Below, piece by piece: positions 44,662-53,077 of a stretch of 64,000 bases of DNA. The translations under genes and the position numbers were made by a program. This DNA comes from Klebsiella pneumoniae (GTDB taxonomy: Bacteria > Pseudomonadota > Gammaproteobacteria > Steroidobacterales > Steroidobacteraceae). Position 1 is the stretch's first letter; each line of letters starts with the position of its first letter. The notes below the pieces were generated by a model. The model was given only the letters and a program-made list of their open reading frames with translations, made no database searches and was not told the DNA's origin. The stretch spans positions 62,001 through 126,000 of the forward strand of contig CAMCBU010000003.1 in assembly GCA_945873095.1 (NCBI GenBank). Direction: 5' to 3'.

Positions 44662-45303
44662 ATGAAATCAGTCATGGTTCTGGCGGCGCTGCTGACCAGC
44701 AGTGCAGCGACATCTGTCTCGGCTGCCAAGTTCGTCGCCTTTGATCCATCGCGCTATTCGCAGGAGATCACCGAATGCGATCGCCTAGCCTCTCACCCTG
44801 ACGATCCCTTCAAGCTCGCCACGGGAGTCTCGGAAGGCAAGGTCGATTTGGCCAAAGCCATCCCTGCTTGTCTTGAGGCTGTAACTCGCGATCCGAAGAA
44901 TCCTCGACTGAACTATATGTACGGTCGTGTGCTCGGCTATGCCGGTCGTGGTGCCGAGGCCTTGCCGTATCGAGAGGCCGCGGTTGATGGCGACTATCCA
45001 CAGGCTCTGTTCGTGATCGGCTACATCACGCTCTATGGCTACAACTTCCAACCCAAGGATGTCTGTCGTGCCGGTGAGTTACTGCATCGGTCGGCTTTGC
45101 ACGATCGAATCGCCGGGCAACTGGGATTCCCGCGATACGTGCTCGAAGGACGGTTCGACACTTGTCCGGGCGTTCGCCGTGACCCAGCCGAGATGCTGGA
45201 GTTCGTGGCAGCAGCCCGTAAGCAGTTCGGTAGCGATTACTACAAAGGCTTGCTAGCCGATGCCCTCGAAGACGATTTGAAGCGCCTGATCCAACAACCC
45301 TAA
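44662..45303 (+). CDS. Exported protein with TPR/Sel1-like repeat region
   Basis: A 213-residue protein with a signal peptide (MKSVMVLAALLTSSAATSVSA). The mature part contains a helical-repeat region: AIPACLEAVTRDPKNPRLNYMYGRVLGYAGRGAEALPYREAAVDGDYPQALFVIGYI, a TPR followed by Sel1-like spacing. Five Cys residues lie in the mature region, possibly forming disulfides. GGAG is nine bases before the ATG at 44662. Role unknown. Confidence 0.7.
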   Translation: MKSVMVLAALLTSSAATSVSAAKFVAFDPSRYSQEITECDRLASHPDDPFKLATGVSEGKVDLAKAIPACLEAVTRDPKNPRLNYMYGRVLGYAGRGAEALPYREAAVDGDYPQALFVIGYITLYGYNFQPKDVCRAGELLHRSALHDRIAGQLGFPRYVLEGRFDTCPGVRRDPAEMLEFVAAARKQFGSDYYKGLLADALEDDLKRLIQQP

Positions 45304-45306
45304 CCC

Positions 45307-45795
45307 ATGGCGGAACCCGATCACACCGCGTCCGTGTTGCGCCCCATGGGGCTGCATCCGCGAGCTATTTGGGCCGGATACCTCGGTTTGCTGCCGTTCG
45401 TTGCGGCCTTGCTTTGTGTGGTTTTTGGTCATGGCGCTCTCGGGTGGCAGGTGGGTGAACGTCTAGCACTGGGTTGGGGTGCGGCGATTCTCGGCTATGT
45501 ATCGGCTGTGCATTGGGGGCTCGCATTGGCGGGGCGATGGCCTTGGACGGCTGGTGTGGTACTCGGCAGTACCGTACCTTCGGTGTTGGCGGCAGTTGCC
45601 GTGCTGATCGGCGAGGTACGCGGCTTGGCACTGCTCGTGATTGGCTTTGGTGTGTTCTGGTTGTACGAACATCGCCGATATGAGCAAGAGCTACCCGCTG
45701 ACTACCTTGCGCTGCGGAGAAATCTTTCTTTGACGGTGTGCGTGCTGCTCACGCTGACGGCGATCGCACTGGACAACGCGAGGATGCTCTCATGA
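45307..45795 (+). CDS. DUF3429 family membrane protein
   Basis: A 162-residue protein with five hydrophobic helices. GYVSAVHWGLAL and the ERLALGWGAAILGY region are characteristic of DUF3429, a family of small proteobacterial and fungal membrane proteins without assigned function. Its stop overlaps the next gene's start (ATGA). Confidence 0.85.
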   Translation: MAEPDHTASVLRPMGLHPRAIWAGYLGLLPFVAALLCVVFGHGALGWQVGERLALGWGAAILGYVSAVHWGLALAGRWPWTAGVVLGSTVPSVLAAVAVLIGEVRGLALLVIGFGVFWLYEHRRYEQELPADYLALRRNLSLTVCVLLTLTAIALDNARMLS

Positions 45796-46865
45796 TGCTG
45801 GAAGATCTCGCTGAGGCTAAGTGGCTGCGCGCCCTGATCGTCGCATTTTCGTTGATCGTGCTGGTGTTGTTGGCTTTCCAAGTGCTGCAGCCATTTTTGG
45901 TGCCTGTGGTTTGGGCGGTCATCTTGGCTTACGTCACATGGCCGATGCACGAGCGGGTCGTTTTGTTGTGTCGAGGTCATCGCGAGCTCGCTGCGCTCAT
46001 CATGACGCTCGGGCTGAGCGCTGCCATCATATTGCCCATCGTCTGGCTGATCATCCTCGTGCAAGCCGAAGCACTGCCGATTTATCGCGAATTGGCGCCG
46101 CTGCTCGCCAAAGTCGAATTACCGGACTCCATCAAGCAGATTCCTTTGCTTGGGCCACGGCTCGTCGAAATCGTCGAACAGTTCCAGCGAGATCCGTCCG
46201 GTATCGATGCCGCCATTCGGAATTTCCTCACGCAATCATCTGGTGAGGTGAGTGCGGTCGTCGGCGGCGTCGGTCGCAACGTCATCAAATTGGGCTTTGC
46301 GATGTTCTCCCTGTTTTTCATGTACCGAGATGGCGAGCACGTCGCTGCACAAGTCGAGCGGATGTTGCAGCAGTTCTTCGGCAAGGTTCGTGTTTCTCAT
46401 TACCTCGATGCGATCGGGAGCACGGTCAAAGCTGTCGTCTACGGCTTGGTTTTGGCGGCTTTGGCGCAAGGCACGTTGGCTGGTATCGGTTACGCAGTGG
46501 CAGGTGTGCCAGCGCCGATAATCTTTGGCATCATGACCTTTCTCGCGGGGCTCATTCCGTTCGTCGTCCCGTTTATGTGGACTGGCGCGAGTATTTATCT
46601 TTTCCTGACCGGTAACACGGTTGAGGCCATTGGGCTCGCAATTTGGGGCGCGACAGCGGTCAGCTGGATCGACAACATCGTGCGACCGCTCGTGATCAGC
46701 GGTGCGACTCGCATCCCTTTTCTGTTGGTGTTGTTCGGTGTGTTGGGCGGTCTCGCCGCGTTTGGAATGGTGGGGCTTTTCATTGGCCCCGTGATACTCG
46801 CCGTTTTGATGGCGATCTGGCGTGAATGGATCGCCGAGAAACGCTCCCAGGCGGATCCGACCTGA
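45792..46865 (+). CDS. AI-2E family transporter (PerM-like)
   Basis: A 357-residue membrane protein of the UPF0118/AI-2E family. About eight helices, with the signature PAPIIFGIMTFLAGLIPFVVPFMWTG and the later SWIDNIVRPLVISGATRIPFLLVLFGVLGG. Members export small signals or act in Na+/H+ antiport. A specific substrate cannot be assigned. The C-terminal end is adjacent to the convergent LOG-family gene with no gap. Confidence 0.88.
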   Translation: MMLEDLAEAKWLRALIVAFSLIVLVLLAFQVLQPFLVPVVWAVILAYVTWPMHERVVLLCRGHRELAALIMTLGLSAAIILPIVWLIILVQAEALPIYRELAPLLAKVELPDSIKQIPLLGPRLVEIVEQFQRDPSGIDAAIRNFLTQSSGEVSAVVGGVGRNVIKLGFAMFSLFFMYRDGEHVAAQVERMLQQFFGKVRVSHYLDAIGSTVKAVVYGLVLAALAQGTLAGIGYAVAGVPAPIIFGIMTFLAGLIPFVVPFMWTGASIYLFLTGNTVEAIGLAIWGATAVSWIDNIVRPLVISGATRIPFLLVLFGVLGGLAAFGMVGLFIGPVILAVLMAIWREWIAEKRSQADPT

Positions 46866-47447
46866 TCAAGTCTGAGAGCGGTTCATCCACGCCGGCAGGT
46901 CGGGGCCGCGGTATTGCCGCATCGCCTGCAACAGTCGAGTGGCATCGTCATCGATCAGCAGCATGTCGCGAACGCCCGGGCGCAGAAAACCTTCCTGCTG
47001 CACGTGGTCCAAGAAGGCACCGAGACCGGAATAGAAGCCGTCGACATCGAGCAGCGCACAGGGTTTTTGATGCAGACCGAGATGCGCCCACGTCCACACT
47101 TCGAATAATTCCTCGAGAGTGCCCACGCCGCCCGGCAGCGCGATGAATCCGTCGGCGAGTTCCGCCATCATGGCTTTGCGCTCGTGCATCGACTCGACGA
47201 TACGCAAGTCAACGGCGCCCCGGTGGGCGACTTCAAGCTTGACGAGGTTGCGAGGGATGATACCGATGACCTCGCCGCCCTCGGCCAACGCGGCATCGGC
47301 CACCGCACCCATCAGACCGATGCCCGCACCGCCATAGACAAGGCCAATGCCTGAGCGGGCTAGAAGGTGGCCAAGTGCCTGTGCTGCAAATCGATAGGAC
47401 TCTTTCGCGCCAGCATTGGCGCCGCAAAAAACGCACAGACGTTTCAT
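46866..47447 (-). CDS. LOG family protein (TIGR00730, cytokinin riboside phosphoribohydrolase-like)
   Basis: A 193-residue Rossmann-fold protein that cleaves nucleoside 5'-monophosphates to base and ribose phosphate in characterised members. N-terminal CVFCGANAG, GIGLVYGGAGIGLMG and the catalytic/phosphate motif ALPGGVGTLEELFEVWTW are all present. The start ATG overlaps the stop of the double hydrolase gene upstream, so the two are cotranscribed. Confidence 0.92.
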   Translation of the reverse strand: MKRLCVFCGANAGAKESYRFAAQALGHLLARSGIGLVYGGAGIGLMGAVADAALAEGGEVIGIIPRNLVKLEVAHRGAVDLRIVESMHERKAMMAELADGFIALPGGVGTLEELFEVWTWAHLGLHQKPCALLDVDGFYSGLGAFLDHVQQEGFLRPGVRDMLLIDDDATRLLQAMRQYRGPDLPAWMNRSQT

Positions 47448-49135
47448 GTCAATTTCGGCAGCAGAACGTGTGCCCAGTCGTGCGAGTCGCGGGGTAACTC
47501 CACGAAGACGAGATGGGGCATCTCTTCGGCTACTTGTACCGCGACCGATTTCAATGGATCCGCGTTTGGTGCGGCCAACAAAACCGCTGCCCGGGTTTTG
47601 GCAAGCTTCTTTTTCCACGGGTATATGAAAGCAGCCTGATGAGCCTGTCGCCACATTCCATGGGAGCGGAATAGATCGAGAAGGCGGCGTTGCACGCGGA
47701 CCGGGTCGAGTTCCGCTTCGCTCTCGATGACGTTGGCGCGTCTTTGCCGGAACCAAGGCCAGAACAAGTGTTGATCGCGCACGACATACCACGCTTCGAG
47801 CAAATGTCCGCCGTACCAGACCGGTTTGATGTCCGGTGTGTAATGCTCAATCAATTCTTTGCTGAGCACCTCCTCGACCAGCGTCGCGCTTAGCATCACG
47901 ACCTGTCGCACAGGACTCCTCTCGAGCGACGCGAGCTCCAGTGCGATGAAGGCGCTGCCGCCGACGCCAATCACATCGACCTCCGCGATATCCAGACGCT
48001 GCAGCGCCGCTGCGATGGCCTTGGCGAAACCACCGATGGTCACCTTGCCACGCGGTAGCGTGTTGTCCGATTCGCCATGGCCCGGCAGATTGATCGCGAG
48101 CACCGGACGATGACCGATGAAGCTGGCAGCCAAGCCCTCGATACTCTCGGTCGAGCCGCCTGCTGCATGCAGAATGAGTACCGCTCGACCGCTGGCGTCT
48201 GCATTGCGACGCAGGCGCAACTGTCCGCCATCAACGTCGAGGTAGTCCTGCCATAGCCGTCCGCGCAGACCGGTGTGGGTCGTTGGCTTCGGCATTTTCG
48301 GCGGCTTGTGACGCTTGATGTAGTCGCGGCACAGATCGAGCGTTTGATCTGCCGAACCGCCTTTGGCGACGGTGACACAGGCGGCCGGATGTCGAATGTG
48401 GTTCAGATCTGCCGAGAGCACATCGGTATCTGCCGCCGTCACGAGGATCGGCGTTTTGGTTTGACGCAGTGCGAGATCCGATCGCATCGTGAAGGCCGCA
48501 CGATAGCCGACCCGGTAGTGATCGCCGGCGCGCATGAAATCGAGCAACGATTGATGCAACGCCTCTGCGGATGGCAGATCGAACGACAGACGAGCCGCAG
48601 AGGATTTTCGATACCAAGGAAAGAAAATCAATTGCTCGCGCATGCGGGCCCAGAGCCAAGTCAGATGTGATCCATCCCACTTGGGTTGCAATGGTGGGAG
48701 ATAGTGCTCGATGAAGTCTTGTCGGTCCGGTTCTGTCATGACGACGTAGCCGTTGGCCGCTGCGCAGACCAGACGGTCTGGATGCGCTGCAGCGAGCGCG
48801 CCCGTGATCATCGCGCCGGTGTGAAAGCCATAAACGGCGGCGCGCTCTAGTCCGAGCGCATCCATGAATTCGATCACCGCCTCGGCAAAGTCACTCGCTT
48901 CGGCGCGATCGACGCCGAGAGGATCCGATAGTCCGAACCCGGGGGTGTCCGGTGCGATGCAGGTGAAGTGAGTTTTCCAGCGCTCCATCGTGGCGAGCAT
49001 GTCTCGCGATGAAAGCGGCGATTGGTGCAAGCACAGCACCACTGGCCCTGAGCCGACGCGACGATAGTGCACTTGTCGCGGACCCCATCGGCCGTTACTG
49101 ATGGAAGCGAAATGCCGCGTGATGCTGGTCGTCAT
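47444..49135 (-). CDS. Tandem alpha/beta-hydrolase fold protein with both nucleophiles replaced
   Basis: A 563-residue protein made of two homologous halves (about 1-280 and 290-563). Both carry the same lid insertion: WDGSHLTWLWARMREQLIFFPWYR in the first, WYGGHLLEAWYVVRDQHLFWPWFR in the second. The nucleophile elbow, normally GxSxG, reads GFHTG (His105) in half one and GVGGS (Gly392 in the Ser position) in half two. Half one has LHQSP, a variant of the LHQTP seen in other GxHTG proteins. It lacks a signal peptide. It may be a binding or non-hydrolytic protein; the LOG gene is coupled downstream. Confidence 0.78.
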   Translation of the reverse strand: MTTSITRHFASISNGRWGPRQVHYRRVGSGPVVLCLHQSPLSSRDMLATMERWKTHFTCIAPDTPGFGLSDPLGVDRAEASDFAEAVIEFMDALGLERAAVYGFHTGAMITGALAAAHPDRLVCAAANGYVVMTEPDRQDFIEHYLPPLQPKWDGSHLTWLWARMREQLIFFPWYRKSSAARLSFDLPSAEALHQSLLDFMRAGDHYRVGYRAAFTMRSDLALRQTKTPILVTAADTDVLSADLNHIRHPAACVTVAKGGSADQTLDLCRDYIKRHKPPKMPKPTTHTGLRGRLWQDYLDVDGGQLRLRRNADASGRAVLILHAAGGSTESIEGLAASFIGHRPVLAINLPGHGESDNTLPRGKVTIGGFAKAIAAALQRLDIAEVDVIGVGGSAFIALELASLERSPVRQVVMLSATLVEEVLSKELIEHYTPDIKPVWYGGHLLEAWYVVRDQHLFWPWFRQRRANVIESEAELDPVRVQRRLLDLFRSHGMWRQAHQAAFIYPWKKKLAKTRAAVLLAAPNADPLKSVAVQVAEEMPHLVFVELPRDSHDWAHVLLPKLT

Positions 49136-49181
49136 GTACAAATCCCGCCGATATAACTCGCGAACAAACTACCATTGACCC

Positions 49182-50435
49182 ATGAATCAGGCGAGTGGTG
49201 TGCGTGCGGCTCTCCAGCACGCAGATTTTCGGCGATTTGCGTTCGGCAGATTTTTCGCGACGCTCGCTTGGCAGATGTTGGGTGTAGCCGTCGGCTGGCA
49301 GGTGTATTCCATCACTCGCGATCCGCTAGACCTCGGGCTCGTCGGGCTCGCGCAGTTTCTGCCGTTTTTCCTCTTGGTATTGCCGGCAGGTCAGTTGGCC
49401 GATCGCATGGATCGGCGTTTGTTGATCGTCATTGCTTACGTGATCGAGATTCTCTGCGTGCTGGTTTTGATCGGCTTCACGTGGTCGGGGAGTCGCGAGA
49501 TCCTCTGGGTATTTTTTGCGATGGGTCTATTCGGCGCTGGTCGCGCGCTGTGGATGCCAACCTCGCAGGCCATGACCGTCAACTTGGTACCCCAAAGCGC
49601 ATTTCCCGCTGCCGTCGCCTTCAACTCCACTCTGTTCGAGTCGGCGGTCATCGTTGGACCTGCCCTCGGTGGTTTGTTGTACGCGCTCGGCGAGTCGGTG
49701 ACCGTCGAGTACGGGGCAATGTGGGTCTACGTCAGCGCCTTGTCCATCCTCGTGGTCGTGCTGTGGTTGATGTTCGGTATTCGGCCGGTGCGAGCGCCTC
49801 CAACCGAGGCGAAATTCGCCTGGGGTGAACTCGCCGAGGGCTGTCGCTTCGTGCTGCGTCGCAGATCGGTCCTCGGGGCGATCTCGCTCGATCTGTTCGC
49901 GGTCTTGTTCGGCGGTGCCACCGCGCTGTTGCCGATGTTCGCCGCCGATATTTTGCAGGTCGGACCCGAGGGACTTGGGCTGTTGCGTACTGCACCGGGT
50001 GTCGGTGCGGCGCTAACGGCAATCTGGCTCGCTCGTCGACCTATCGCTCGGCATGCCGGGCGATGGATGTTCGGCGGTGTGTCGGTGTTCGGTGTCGCCA
50101 CCGTCATCTTCGGCTTATCGACCTCGTTTTGGCTGTCGTGTTTCGCGTTGTTCTGCCTCGGTGCGGGCGACATGGTCAGTGTGTTCGTTCGTCACCTCTT
50201 GGTGCAGTTGGAGACGCCGGATGCGATCCGTGGTCGCGTCAGCGCCGTCAGTTCGATGTTCATCGGCGCGTCGAACGAGCTCGGTGAGTTCGAATCCGGT
50301 CTGACGGCAAGCTGGTGGGGTCCGGTAACGGCCGTGGCGGTGGGCGGAGCCGCTTGTCTGCTGATCGTGGGGGTGTATTGGCGGCTGTTCCCAGAGCTGC
50401 GTCGACTGGATCGTTTCCCGCAGCCTGGGAGTTGA
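49182..50435 (+). CDS. MFS transporter (EntS/MFS_3 type)
   Basis: A 417-residue protein with about 12 hydrophobic helices. DFRRFAFGRFFATLAWQMLGVAVGWQVYSITRDPLDLGLVGLAQ, PAGQLADRMDRRLLI and DAIRGRVSAVSSMFIGASNELGEFESGLTA match the EntS-like exporter group (MFS_3). Such proteins export siderophores or other small molecules. It is divergent from the double hydrolase gene and precedes the kinase/vWA operon by 60 bases. Confidence 0.87.
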   Translation: MNQASGVRAALQHADFRRFAFGRFFATLAWQMLGVAVGWQVYSITRDPLDLGLVGLAQFLPFFLLVLPAGQLADRMDRRLLIVIAYVIEILCVLVLIGFTWSGSREILWVFFAMGLFGAGRALWMPTSQAMTVNLVPQSAFPAAVAFNSTLFESAVIVGPALGGLLYALGESVTVEYGAMWVYVSALSILVVVLWLMFGIRPVRAPPTEAKFAWGELAEGCRFVLRRRSVLGAISLDLFAVLFGGATALLPMFAADILQVGPEGLGLLRTAPGVGAALTAIWLARRPIARHAGRWMFGGVSVFGVATVIFGLSTSFWLSCFALFCLGAGDMVSVFVRHLLVQLETPDAIRGRVSAVSSMFIGASNELGEFESGLTASWWGPVTAVAVGGAACLLIVGVYWRLFPELRRLDRFPQPGS

Positions 50436-50467
50436 GACCCGCCTGCTGATTCGTCATATCCACGTGG

Positions 50468-50473
50468 CATACT
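50468..50473 (+). promoter_or_regulatory. Candidate -10 of the kinase/vWA operon
   Basis: CATACT lies 22 bases upstream of the first gene, with a weak CTGATT as -35 at 16 bases spacing. It is the only promoter-like element in the 60-base gap after the MFS gene. No other gap in the following 12 kb exceeds about 35 bases, so this could serve all eleven genes. Confidence 0.3.
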
Positions 50474-50495
50474 CCGCCCTCTACCGGGGGAAATG

Positions 50496-51179
50496 ATGCA
50501 TTACCGAGCTTCAGCTTCCTTAGCTTCCGTATCACTCTTCTCGATACTGCCGTTGACCTTGGCGGGTTGCATGAGCGCGACCATCCAGGAGAGTCGGGAG
50601 TTGCCGACTCAAATCGTCGCGGGCGAAGCCGTGGTCATTTTGGCCAAACCGCAGATCGAGGGTGTCGCTGCGGAGGACGAGTTCATCGACTGCGTCGGTA
50701 ATGGACTCACCAAGGGTGAGCGACCGATCGCGGTGCGCGACAACAATGATTTCGTCGACGAGCTGTTCCCGTGGCTTGAGCCCGGCACGGCACCGAGGCG
50801 ACCGGAGGCAGTGACGCAACTTTTGGCGCGCCCCGGTGTCGGTGAGAGAGTGACCGCGTCTGGCGTACGTTATCTCGTCTGGTTGGACGGCGGCACTCGA
50901 CGAACCGACGGCGGCGGCAGCTTGGCTTGTGGGGCGGCCCCTGGCGCTGCCGGATGCATCGGCTTCGGTTGGTGGGAAAAGGAGTCGGACTACGAGGCTA
51001 CGGTGTGGGATTTGAAACAGGCGCGATCAGCCGGCAGTGTCGAGACCAACGTGACGGGGACATCGGCCATCGTGGGCGCTGTCGTGCCACTGCCCTTCAT
51101 CGCCAGGGTGCAGGGTACGGCTTGCGATCGCTTGGCCGAACAACTACAGAATTTTTTCCAAGGTGACGTCAGTCCATGA
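50496..51179 (+). CDS. Predicted lipoprotein, first gene of kinase/vWA operon
   Basis: A 227-residue lipoprotein with lipobox LAGC (Cys25). No family recognised. Residues GEAVVILAKPQIEGVAAEDEFIDCVGNGL and a C-terminal conserved-looking GTACDRLAEQLQNFF suggest a small alpha/beta domain. A Gly/Cys-rich loop (GGGSLACGAAPGAAGCIGFGWW) sits mid-protein and may form a disulfide. Two adjacent ATGs exist. I chose the second because GGGGG is five bases upstream of it and only two bases from the first. It overlaps the next gene by four bases. Confidence 0.65.
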   Translation: MHYRASASLASVSLFSILPLTLAGCMSATIQESRELPTQIVAGEAVVILAKPQIEGVAAEDEFIDCVGNGLTKGERPIAVRDNNDFVDELFPWLEPGTAPRRPEAVTQLLARPGVGERVTASGVRYLVWLDGGTRRTDGGGSLACGAAPGAAGCIGFGWWEKESDYEATVWDLKQARSAGSVETNVTGTSAIVGAVVPLPFIARVQGTACDRLAEQLQNFFQGDVSP

Positions 51180-51805
51180 TGCGCACGAAACACGGCTCGT
51201 TGGCGATCGTCGCGATGATCCTCACGGCGTGTGCGACGCCGCCCGTCGATCAGCCGCCCAGTCTGCCGTCGCCATCGCCGCCGACCGGTGGTATTCCGGT
51301 GCCGCCCAGTCGTCCGGCACCCAGTCTGCCCGCTCCGAGCGTGCCGGCAAGCGAATCGGGATCAGAGGAGGCGACGACTGCGGATGAGCGGCGCGACGTC
51401 CTCGACAAATCTTTGGATGACTCGCTTGGCGAGTTCGACAAGACTCTCGAGGAAGAGCAACGGAGAACCGCTGCCGAGCGTGATGCGCGTACGGCCTCCG
51501 CTGGAGGGGTGGTGGGTGAAGGTGCCGGCGGCGCAGCAGGCGAGCCCGGCTCGCGCGAGGGCGATCTTCGTTCCGAGCGTGGTGTGGCCGCGGGTCAATC
51601 GGAAAACCAAGCGGGCGATCGACAGGATCGCGGCACGGTGGGTGCGGGCAGTGGCGCTGCGAATCGCGGCGTCGACTCTGGTGACGATGATGACATTGTC
51701 GCCAGACGGTTGCGCCGCGCGGCGGAACAGGAAACTGATCCCGAGCTCAAGGAAAAGCTCTGGAAGGAATACCAAGACTACAAGCGGAACGCCAAGGGCG
51801 GGTAA
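51176..51805 (+). CDS. Predicted lipoprotein with Pro/Ser-rich and acidic low-complexity regions
   Basis: A 209-residue lipoprotein with lipobox LTAC (Cys19). Residues about 22-60 are a Pro/Ser-rich tether (PPSLPSPSPPTGG and repeats), then an acidic helical part (DKSLDDSLGEFDKTLEEEQRR), a Gly/Ser/Asp-rich disordered stretch and a charged C-terminal helix (AEQETDPELKEKLWKEYQDYKR). It looks like a flexible periplasmic tether rather than an enzyme. No family recognised. Its ATG overlaps the upstream stop. Confidence 0.6.
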   Translation: MMRTKHGSLAIVAMILTACATPPVDQPPSLPSPSPPTGGIPVPPSRPAPSLPAPSVPASESGSEEATTADERRDVLDKSLDDSLGEFDKTLEEEQRRTAAERDARTASAGGVVGEGAGGAAGEPGSREGDLRSERGVAAGQSENQAGDRQDRGTVGAGSGAANRGVDSGDDDDIVARRLRRAAEQETDPELKEKLWKEYQDYKRNAKGG

Positions 51806-51840
51806 TGCGGGTGATGAGCGTAGCTAAGGAGCAGCAACGC

Positions 51841-53064
51841 ATGAAGAACACGGTCATCGCCCTCATGCTGGGGGTCGCGGTACTGATTGGCGGTTGCGTG
51901 GTCAAAGAAACGCGGCCTCTCGCTAAGCTGGAGGCCGTTCAGGCCAAGATCCAAATTCCGGAGGCGGAACTGCTGGATGTGGCCCTGAGACACTTCGACG
52001 CCGGCGTGCCGGCCGACCTCGTCAACGACGAAGAGGCGCTCGACAAACGACGCATCTATCCGGATGTCCGTGCAGCGGAGTCCAGACTTCTGCCGATGCG
52101 GTTGCGCGCGACGCTGGAAGCGTCGGGCCAATGGGGCGCCGTGCGTGTGGTGCCGACTGCCGTTCAATTCGTCGATGTAGTCGTGACAGGCAGGATCATC
52201 GAGTCGACCGGTTCTCGTCTGGCGCTTGCGATCACCGCTGTCGACGCATCAGAGCGAATCTGGATCAAAGAACGTGTTTACACGAGTGATGCCGACCTCG
52301 GAGCGTATAAAACCGACGCCTCGTTGCGTGCTCGTGATCCGTTTCAAAATGTCTATTCGCAGATCGCCAACGATCTGGTCACGGCCCGCGATGCGTTGTC
52401 GGCGGCAGAAAAAAGTGAGTTGCGACATATCGCACAATTACGCTTTGCCCAAGATCTTGATCCGCGTTCCTTCGAGGGTTACCTGCAGAAGTCGGCGGAT
52501 GGGCGCTATCGCTTGACGCGACTGCCGGCGGTGGGCGATCCGGCGGTGGTCCGTATCTCGAAGATTCGCGAACGTGACGCGGCTGTCATCGATACGCTCG
52601 ACGGTTATACCCAGGAATTCTCCGACAAGCTGTTCGACCCCTATGGCAGTTTTCGCCGCACCAGTCGCGAGGCAATCGAGCGCGAAGACAAGGCTCGTGC
52701 CCAAGCGATGACTCGAACCGCTCTCGGTGCGGCCGCCGTTCTCGGTAGTATTTTTGCGAGCAGCAGTTGCGCTCCGAACGACTACAACTGCCGGCGTATC
52801 GACAGTGCCGTACGGACGGCCGGTGCCGCGGGTGGAGTGGCGGCCGTCATGTCGGGGATCCAAAAATTCTCTGATGCTAAAACGGCTGCTCAGGAAGTCA
52901 AAGAATTAGCGGTCAGTTTCAGCAGCGAGGCTGCCGCACAAACCGTCGAGGTCGAGGGACGCACACTCAAGCTCACCGGCACCGCCGAGGAGCAGTACCG
53001 CGAGTGGCGTCGTCTGCTCGCTGCCATCTACCGGGAAGATAATTTGCCCGCACCCAATCCTTGA
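51841..53064 (+). CDS. Predicted lipoprotein with CsgG/LpoB-like alpha/beta region
   Basis: A 407-residue lipoprotein with lipobox IGGC (Cys19). AAGGAG nine bases before the ATG at 51841 is the best ribosome binding site in the operon, while the ATG at 51805 would lack a signal peptide. Residues about 35-170 (MRLRATLEASGQWGAVRVVPTAVQFVDVVVTGRIIESTGSRLALAITAVDA) read like the CsgG/LpoB/DUF799-type alpha/beta domain. A Gly/Ala-rich segment with Cys residues follows (AAAVLGSIFASSSC, NDYNCRR), possibly membrane-associating. It may be an outer-membrane partner. The fold is inferred only. Confidence 0.6.
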   Translation: MKNTVIALMLGVAVLIGGCVVKETRPLAKLEAVQAKIQIPEAELLDVALRHFDAGVPADLVNDEEALDKRRIYPDVRAAESRLLPMRLRATLEASGQWGAVRVVPTAVQFVDVVVTGRIIESTGSRLALAITAVDASERIWIKERVYTSDADLGAYKTDASLRARDPFQNVYSQIANDLVTARDALSAAEKSELRHIAQLRFAQDLDPRSFEGYLQKSADGRYRLTRLPAVGDPAVVRISKIRERDAAVIDTLDGYTQEFSDKLFDPYGSFRRTSREAIEREDKARAQAMTRTALGAAAVLGSIFASSSCAPNDYNCRRIDSAVRTAGAAGGVAAVMSGIQKFSDAKTAAQEVKELAVSFSSEAAAQTVEVEGRTLKLTGTAEEQYREWRRLLAAIYREDNLPAPNP

Positions 53065-53077
53065 TCGAGGCTTGGAC

